Origin: Elmis aenea
Lineage: Eukaryota; Arthropoda; Insecta; Coleoptera; Elmidae
Assembly (NCBI GenBank): GCA_947652605.1
Contig: OX393583.1
Span: 6,985,222-7,049,221, forward strand
DNA length: 64,000 bases
Direction of reading: 5' to 3'
In this document: positions 57,338-64,000 of the stretch, piece after piece
How positions within the stretch are numbered: the stretch's first letter is position 1
How the letters are laid out: every line of letters starts with the position of its first letter
Position numbers and translations under genes: made by a program
The notes under the pieces: generated by a model
Told to the model about the DNA's origin: nothing
Databases searched by the model: none
Seen by the model: the letters and a program-made list of their open reading frames with translations, nothing else

Positions 57338-58262
57338 TCGTTTATGTCTCATTTCCGAAACATATGACGATTATGTTATCAGCACACTATGTGCCCGGAA
57401 AGTAATCGCCGGAGGATCGGCCGTTGAACTCGCCGAAATTTGTCCTTTCGTATGCCGTCACACCGGTGCTAACTTCCCGTTTGTAACTGCCCTCGGTGGA
57501 AATCGGTTTCTCATAACACACGCTCCTGAACACACGTTCATTCAATGTTCTAATCGCACAATCCAGTTAAATAACTCTGTTAATATTGGAGTTCTTTTTA
57601 TTTCTTTACCTTGCGGCTGTTCTTACAAATATGGTCCTACGAGACATCTTCACCCTATTTATCCTTGTCTCGATAAAACCGTTCAATTGGAACACGCGCG
57701 AATAATTCCCGCTCTTTGGTCCACTGCTCGGAGTATTAAAATACCGCCTATTACTTCTTCGCCGCCAATTTTTAATGACCTAAATGAATGTGTGAATAGG
57801 GATTGGATGACTACAGCTGTAAAACCAGATACTGCCTCACAGCCTCCCACCGCTCTCATTATGAGTAGTATAGCCTTAGTTATATCTTTATGTAGTTTAT
57901 ATTCTTGTTTTATGTTATTTCTTAAAAGACGAATTTTTCTCAGGGAAAGGTTGCCTACGAACCGTTCACGTTGGGAGCCGGATGTTCGGCCACCCGAACT
58001 GTTGCCCAGGCCTGGCGTTGATGGTGATTCAGCGGTACAGTCTGGCCGCCCTCGTGGAACGTCTCCTCGACGTTCCACGACTTCGGTTGATGATTGTGCT
58101 GACGGATACATCACTCCTACCGCTTTGGCATCGGCAAACTTTTCCTTTCCTGCCTCACAGGATGTGGTTACGGATACTCATTATGATTATCCAAAGTTTT
58201 CTAGGCACCCTCGCCCTGCTGAACTGTCGTCGAGAAATGAATATATACCGATGCTCCGTTGA
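57300..58262 (+). CDS. Envelope-like ORF, probably N-terminally truncated
   Basis: This is a 320-aa frame in a different phase from gag, overlapping its last 38 bp. It has an ectodomain rich in Cys with N-x-S/T sites. A single strong transmembrane segment (about residues 186-210) is followed by a basic stop-transfer stretch and a tail of about 110 residues rich in Pro, Ser and Arg. No signal peptide is present at the start. I infer that a deletion removed pol and the 5' part of env, joining gag to the env 3' part. I cannot assign the envelope to a particular viral glycoprotein family. As a broken gene it is unlikely to be functional. Confidence 0.6.
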   Translation: MTILRPRCDPLRDRLCLISETYDDYVISTLCARKVIAGGSAVELAEICPFVCRHTGANFPFVTALGGNRFLITHAPEHTFIQCSNRTIQLNNSVNIGVLFISLPCGCSYKYGPTRHLHPIYPCLDKTVQLEHARIIPALWSTARSIKIPPITSSPPIFNDLNECVNRDWMTTAVKPDTASQPPTALIMSSIALVISLCSLYSCFMLFLKRRIFLRERLPTNRSRWEPDVRPPELLPRPGVDGDSAVQSGRPRGTSPRRSTTSVDDCADGYITPTALASANFSFPASQDVVTDTHYDYPKFSRHPRPAELSSRNEYIPMLR

Positions 58263-58389
58263 GACTCACTCCCTTCCTTTTGATCAAAATTTTTTTTTTT
58301 GTGTGGTCCCCTGTTCCTGAGGGTTTGACTAGTTTTTTCATAGATCTCTTGCTAAGTCCGGGGTCGGACTTCGCCGGCAGGGGGAGTCA

Positions 58390-59114
58390 TGTTACGCTTA
58401 AGATTAGAGCCTACGGTATATTATCATGATATGTAATTGTGTAATTGTAGATGTTATCTTAATAGCTTCCGTGGGTTTGGCAATTCGGTTTACCTCATCA
58501 ATTTATGTGGCACGTGTGGTAACCCACCGCGACCATAAGTTGACCAACATTCTAGGAGATACGCACTTCTGCGCTATCTGTTATTTTTCATATAATTGCA
58601 AACCACACCTTTTGTTTTGCCAAACTCAAGGCTAGCGATGTGTTGTTTGACTTTGTTAATGTCATTCAATTATACGAAAATCCCTATCTTACAATGTAAC
58701 AATCTAATTTATTATGTATTATTGTATTGTGAGTTATCTATAGTTGTGGTAATTCTGTTTGATTTACAATAACAACTACCGGATGGATTTTGGTTATTTG
58801 GCCTCGTTAATCCGTATAAATACTAGGCCCTTTGAGTACACTTTTCAGAGTCGTGCCAGACTCCTCAAAGTGTTCCTGTTCAAGTGTTCAAGTGTTCAAG
58901 TGTTCAAGTGTACCAAAATCCATCGGATTATGTTACTGTGTTTGTGAGTAAAATATATTCTAAGTCCAATTTGGACTTAGCCTAATTTCTGCATGAAAAT
59001 ATATTCTAAGTCCCATTCGAACTTAGTTTGATTTCTGCTACTGCTTTAACGATCCTGCATGTACTAACGTACCTCTCGACAGTTACTACGGACTCTTAAA
59101 GGCCGTATGTAACA
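58390..59114 (+). repeat. Right LTR of the CHHC-finger retrotransposon (725 bp)
   Basis: Its ends are identical to those of the left LTR. It has four copies of TTCAAGTG (58879-58910), where the left LTR has three, which accounts exactly for the 8-bp length difference. The TATAAATA box is at 58815-58822. A purine tract CAGGGGGAG precedes it. Confidence 0.95.
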
Positions 59115-61150
59115 ATACTTTATAGTTTACAATTTTTCATGGACATTTCCAAGTGTTGGGTTGTTTTCTATCAGTTTAACAAGTTCACTTGCATTACAGT
59201 TAATCAGTTTTGAAGTTTAAATACCCAATTTAAAGTTCAAAAATCAAATTAACTCTTTGAAGGTGATAAGCACCTGAGATTTAGGCAACCCAAGTTACAG
59301 CAACTTAGTATTGATCAATACATGAACGAGGCGGCACATTAAAAGTACATAATGGATGAAATTATTTTGACTTTCTTTTTACATGTTATTGGATGTGCCG
59401 CCTCGCTCATTGACGATCACCACCAATACTATATAACCTAAAAACTTTGACGTTTCTTGTGATCATTTTGCAAGTTTCATGTGAAAATAAATGATTTTGT
59501 GAGCATTTTTTCAACATCTGCGTGGTTGAATGTTTGCAGTAAAACATTTTTATGAATGAGGCAGGTCACTTTTTATATTGTTTTATCTTAAGCTGCCTTT
59601 GTGTTGGTTTGTAATACTACCTAATTAATTTTAAAAGTGAAAGTTGAAATAATGTATGATTATTTATTTCTAATGTATATTGTTTTCACAGATATACTTC
59701 AGGCGTGTTGAAATTCAACGCATTTCGTTGTAGTCGTCCCATCAGTCGTCTGATCAGAAATTTTCAGTGAATGATTTGGAACTCGTACTATAATTTAACG
59801 CATATGTACTACCAGTCGTGGTTCAGAGAGGAAGAAGCTTTTTCTCTAATGAACATTAAAGGTAATTTTTATGTTGTTTTTTAAGGATTTCTAAGCCAAT
59901 TGCCTTCTTCATTTCATGGTTTAAGCCAACTGCCTGTTCCGCCTTCCCAATACGTATCAGTGGTTTCTGCTTATATTCTCTTATTATTTTTTGTGAATCT
60001 CTGTTGTTTTCTTTATTTTGTCTCCGAGATCATACATTTCTAGACCTTCTCCCATAACTTGCTTTCTTAGTTGGTCTATGTTACATTCTTTTATTCTTCT
60101 TTCGCATTTCTGCTGTTTGTGTGTTTTACATGTCTGAATGTGTGAAAATCGAAGTTTCTCTGCCTTACATCAACATAGGTGTGACCATTGTTTAATAAAA
60201 TTTTATTCTTCTTGTTAAGCGTTCCGAACATGTGTAATCAAATCGATGTAATTTTAATTCTACGTCTTATCCTTCTCGTAGCTGATGTCTGTTCCTAGAT
60301 AGCAAAAATGTGATATTCGTTTGTTCGTGAGTTATTATTTTGGATCTTATATTACTGGGCAACTTTTTGCAATTCATGTACAGCTGTTTGTAAGTTTTCT
60401 TCCCTATCGCGTGTTGTCATGAAGTGTGTGTTGTCGTGACTGATTTTTTTTTGGAGTTCACTTCACTCTTCTTGGTCAATGTATGTGTTACATCCTAGTC
60501 TGGAAGGTCCATGTTGTGAGTTCTACCGGTATTTAATGTATCGGTTGTTTCTTAAATTTATTATCTGCCAAAGCTTCGTCCTATTCACTTCATCGAAAGC
60601 TTTTTTAAAATCGATGAGTGCTAAATGGATGTCGGCATTTTTTAATTTAAAGGTGTTTTCTGCAGACGATCTTCCTACTCTAAATCCCCAAGTCTCTCGT
60701 TTTTTATTTTCGAGTGCACTTTGTAGGTGGAAATAAGTAAATTAATCCCTTGGTAATTGTTACAATTTATCTCCCGATCTATTAATGCGATACATATTTT
60801 TTATAAAATCAAGTACACTTAATTTTAATTGTTATTAATAAAGTTTTGTTGTTACAGATATTTTTCGATGAAAATGAGGGAATGACGACAGGATGTCATG
60901 GAGTCTTCTTGTGAAAAACCAAAAGGGTGAGTGATTTAAATTTGTTTTAGTTTAAAAAATAGACTATAACCTTTGCACTTTGCTCATTTCTTATAAAAAC
61001 AATTAAATAATAATTTGAACCATCTGAGAGTTAATAATTGTTATTAAATTTAGTTTGTAAAGAACATATACTCGTAGATTTAATATTTTTTGCATGCTTC
61101 CTTACAAAAGTGCAATGATTTTAGTCTATACTTTATAATTTATAATTTTT
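59115..61150 (+). ncRNA. Putative spliced non-coding transcription unit, copy 2
   Basis: Exon-like segments 59692-59861 (ttttcacag / gtaatttt) and 60858-60926 (tgttacag / gtgagt) match those of copy 1 at their splice junctions and in blocks such as GAACATTAAAG and CGATGAAAATGAGGGAATGA. The upstream block has ATGAACGAGGCGGCACAT (59322-59339) facing ATGTGCCGCCTCGCTCAT (59393-59410), a 17-18-bp stem, and ATGAATGAGGCAGGTCAC near 59552. The intron carries an antisense LINE fragment that copy 1 lacks. Frames are not conserved. Confidence 0.4.
59890..60750 (-). pseudogene. LINE RT fragment inside copy 2
   Basis: The minus-strand translation includes FRVGRSSAEN, HLALIDFKKAFDEVNRTKLW (the RT IDFKKAFD box) and, further on, REENLQTAVHELQKVA. 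Decayed thumb and C-terminal motifs follow. It is an internally deleted RTE-like copy with frameshifts. Confidence 0.65.
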
Positions 61151-62580
61151 CACGGAAATTTCTACGTGTTAGGCTGTTTTTTGAATTTGTTAATGTTTTC
61201 TATTAGCTTAACACAATTTAAAAAGTTCATTTGCATCACAGTTGATCAGTTTTGAAGTATTAATGCACAATTTAAGGGTAATGAATCAAATTTACTCTGA
61301 AGGTGATAAAGCGCCTGAGATGTAGGCAACCCAAGTTACAGCACTTGAGATGTAGGCAACCCAAGTTACAGCAACTTAGTATTGATCAATAAATGAACTA
61401 GGCGGCACATTAAAATTTCATATTGGATGAAATAATTTGAACTTATTGTTTTTACTTGTTAGAGGATGTGCCGCCTCGCTTATTGACGATCACGACCAAT
61501 ACTATTTAACCTTAAAACTTTGACGTTTATGTGATCATTTTGCAAGTTTCTTCTGAAAATATATGATTTTGTGAGAGTATTTTTTCAACATCTGCGTGGT
61601 TGAATGTTATTATATTTGCTGTAAATCAGTTGTGTGAATGAGGCAGGTCACTTTTTATGGCATTTTATCTTAAGCTGCCTTTGCGGTGGTTATTGTAATA
61701 ATAACTTATTCATTTTAAAAGTTGAAATAGTGTATGAATATTTATTTCTAATGTATATTGTTTTTACAGATATACTTGAGGCGTGTTGGAATTCAACGCA
61801 TTTCGTCGTCTGATCAGAAATCTTCAGTGAATGATTTGGAACTCGTACTGTAATTTAATGCACGTGTACTACTAGTCGTGGTTCAGAGAGGAAGAAGCTT
61901 TTTTGCTAATTAACATTGAAGGTAATTTTTATGTTATTTTTTAATGAATGCTGTTGAATTTCTAAGCCAAATGCCTTCTTCATATCATGGTTTAAGCGAA
62001 CTGCCTGTTCCGCCTTTCCGATATGTCATTATAAGTGTCCCATTAGTTTTTGCTTATATTCTCTTATTAATCTTTGTTGTTTTCTTAATTTTGTCTCCGA
62101 GATCATACATTTCTAGACCTCCTATAACTTGGTTTCTTATTTGGTTACATTCTTTTATTCTCCTTTCGCATTTCTGCTGTTTGAATCTTATTTATGAATG
62201 AACGTGTGGAAAATTGAAGTTTATCTTCCACTAATCAACATAGGTGTGACCATTGTTTAATAAAATTTTATTCTTGTTAAGCGTTTTTTTTTAATTGTTT
62301 CACACGTGTGTATTCAAGTTGATATAATTTTAATTCTACGTCTTATCCTTCTCGTAACTGATGTCTGTTCATAGATAGCAAAAATGTGATATTAGTTTGG
62401 TCGTGTATTATTATTTTGGATCTTGTATTCTTGGGCAACTTTTTGCAATTCATATACAGCTGTTTGTAAGTTTTCTTCCCTATCCTGTGTAATCGTGAAG
62501 TGTGTGTTGTCGTGTTAAACAAAGTTGATGATATGCTGCACCCTTGTCTGGAAGTTCCATGTTGCGAGTTCTACCGGTAT
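61151..62580 (+). ncRNA. Putative spliced non-coding transcription unit, copy 3 (partial)
   Basis: The block with AGGCGGCACAT (about 61400) and ATGTGCCGCCTCGCTTAT (about 61466), the GAATGAGGCAGGTCAC block (about 61636) and the exon-like segment 61770-61921 all match copy 2. The downstream LINE fragment (61960-62580) is also shared with copy 2. The last exon is not seen; a mariner end begins at 62587. There is a small internal duplication of GAGATGTAGGCAACCCAAGT near 61317-61365. Confidence 0.35.
61960..62580 (-). pseudogene. LINE fragment inside copy 3, duplicated with the unit
   Basis: Collinear with the LINE fragment in copy 2 (shared blocks include CTGTTCCGCCTT and GAGTTCTACCGGTATTTAAT), but lacking the RT FKKAFD part. 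Its presence at the same place in copies 2 and 3, and absence from copy 1, dates the insertion before the copy 2/3 duplication. Confidence 0.5.
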
Positions 62581-62586
62581 TTAATA

Positions 62587-62830
62587 CGAGGTGGGACCCA
62601 AAAATTACCGGAATTATGTTCTAGAGGGCGTGCCTCTATTAGTAAATGCTTTCCGTGCTAGTTGAATATTCTAGAAACCCTTTTGCATGAGTGTGCCATC
62701 TAATGTTGTTATGAGTTGCTGCGTTCGGCTTCAGTGTTTTTTTTCTCGAAGACTCTTTCAACGCATCTGCCTATTTTGTGATGGCTGATTAACAAGAACT
62801 TTGGGCAGTGAAATTAGGCTGCTTCGTAAC
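62587..62830. mobile_element. Possible mariner 5' end
   Basis: TA-flanked CGAGGTGGGACCCAAAAATT resembles mariner terminal inverted repeats (CGAGGKKxGxxCxAAAAAxT). About 195 bp on, ATGGCTGAT is followed at once by a stop. No right end was found. A G13 run near 62863 follows. Confidence 0.35.
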
Positions 62831-63490
62831 CATAGCACCAAGATTCGTCTTCGATCATGATTTGGGGGGGGGGGGACGATCTGGTTAGGTCAGCCTTCAA
62901 CTGCTTGTAGCAAATTTGTTATCATATAATTATGGGCACATTTACAACTAATTAAAAATGTTGAAATGCCACATTATTTACAATAGAAACTGTGTAAAAT
63001 AAATAATTTTAATTAATTAGTTTTGGATTTTTGGTTGGTTTGTCGAAAAAACCATATACTTTTAAATTTATTTCCAAATTTTTGTAATTACGCATCCTTC
63101 GTTGCCTTTTCTCGGGATATAGCTCTAATTGTATTCGCTCAGCTTCTTTACAGTTTTTATGGCAAAGAATGTAGCATTTCAACATGTAAAATTAATCGCT
63201 ATTTTTAAATGTTGCTTTCATTATAACAATTACTACAAAGACTCTCAAATTACACAACAATACTATTAAATTCTCATAAATGATACCGCAGACAAATAGT
63301 AACTGTCATTTGACACTTAATTAGTTGTTTTTTGTTTTTATTTTCATAGATAACTTGATAAGTGTTGGGTAAAATACGATTTTTCTTCAGTTTGTCATTA
63401 TTTATAAAAATAAATGTAGCAAGTAATATCTCATTGTAAAGAGGAAAAAAAAGCACATTCAACTATTCTATAGCCAACTTCGCGGGCCAT
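62831..63490. other. AT-rich DNA, nothing recognised
   Basis: No gene, RNA or bounded repeat beyond the poly-G run near 62863. Confidence 0.4.
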
Positions 63491-63499
63491 AAGAAAAAT

Positions 63500-63819
63500 T
63501 GAAGTTAGGGGTAATATCTCGAAAATGGTAGGTGTTAAAAATAATCTAAAATAACTGTTACATTCTCCATTAAAAAGTGCCTTAAGAAAGTACAAATAAA
63601 ATTGTTCTAATGATTAAGACAAAAAAGTTATGAGAGAAAAAAGAAATGGGACATTTTCATATTTTTTGCTATAACATCTGAAGCACGAGAAATTTTGTTC
63701 TTTTAAAAAATGATTGTAGCTCCTCTAATACTAAGGAATAATTCATCTAATTTAAACAAACCTGTATCTCTTATAATAAGCGAGATCCCCATGCTGGAAA
63801 TGTAATCTGGGACACCCTG
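63500..63819. mobile_element. Left-truncated copy of the 36883 MITE family
   Basis: In inverted orientation it is collinear with 36883-37284 (shared blocks: AAGTACAAAATT-type sequence, AGACAAAAAAGTTATGAGAG and TAATAAGCGAGATCCCCATG). It ends GGGACACCCTG followed by TA. The left terminus is missing. Confidence 0.65.
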
Positions 63820-64000
63820 TATAATCTCACAATTGAAGGATATGCTGCAAAAAGGAGGTAGCTTCAATTTTTATGCGTTTTGAATTGAAAATCCTATCTT
63901 GTGCAATAAAAAAATCTCTTGCAATTGGTACAAGAAGCAATTCAGTTCCTGAGTTATTCAATATATTGAGCCTAATCTTGTTCGTCTGGGACAAAAAACG
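63820..64000. other. Window end, nothing recognised
   Basis: AT-rich sequence without a recognisable feature. Confidence 0.4.

Larger units (their letters stand above)
54657..59114 (+). mobile_element. 4.46-kb LTR retrotransposon, gag and env-like ORFs but no pol
   Basis: Two near-identical LTRs bound an internal region. A 4-bp target duplication ATAC (54653-54656 and 59115-59118) flanks it. The pre-insertion sequence is recognisable in the paralogous unit near 61125 (CTATACTTTATAATTTA). The internal region encodes, in order, a CHHC-finger ORF, a related Cys/His ORF, gag with a CCHC knuckle, and an envelope-like ORF. Protease, RT, RNase H and integrase are absent, so it must be mobilised in trans. 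A TGGTGGAGGC box just after the left LTR could be the primer-binding site, and CAGGGGGAG before the right LTR the polypurine tract. Confidence 0.92.

Overview
This is a 64-kb window of an insect nuclear genome, possibly a beetle (the order is inference). The evidence is AT-rich sequence, spliced genes with GT-AG introns (several only 51-61 bp), insect-type gene families, and a dense load of non-LTR retrotransposons, hAT and Tc1/mariner-like elements. Exons were joined by eye, using splice sites, reading phase and recognisable protein families. No similarity search was run.

Five host genes can be supported. (1) Positions 1-315, minus: first coding exon of a fatty acyl-CoA reductase, running off the left edge. 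(2) 7782-21185, plus: a complete nine-exon secreted 5'-nucleotidase (546 aa). (3) 21619-37492, minus: a complete 13-exon modular serine protease of the Tequila/neurotrypsin type (1795 aa) with four chitin-binding domains, three LDLa modules, a PAN-like module, two SRCR domains and a trypsin domain. It is tail-to-tail with the nucleotidase, 433 bp apart. (4) 40185-43954, plus: a two-exon fatty-acid-binding protein (134 aa). (5) 46751-47901, plus: a four-exon TMEM248-family membrane protein (276 aa). There is no sign that these five genes work together.

The introns and intergenic DNA are mostly transposable elements, often nested two or three deep. hAT elements are recognised by 8-bp target duplications (5699-7196, 15582-16749, 28194-28449, 48216-48562, 50236-50681). 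A large group of TA-flanked elements ends in CAGGGTG and shares a subterminal motif. A 1.8-kb inverted-repeat element occurs several times, with an intact copy at 13037-14858. LINE fragments, a mariner pseudogene, a solo LTR and a palindromic two-headed tRNA-related element are also present.

The right end holds the most unusual material. At 54657-59114 lies a very young LTR retrotransposon with 717/725-bp LTRs and an ATAC target duplication. It carries gag and an envelope-like ORF but no pol. Ahead of gag are two small ORFs; the first contains an exact CHHC zinc finger of the kind found in Gtsf1/Asterix, U11-48K and TRM13. It is inserted in a three-unit tandem array (about 52.9-62.6 kb) of what looks like a spliced, non-coding transcription unit with conserved GC-rich complementary blocks.
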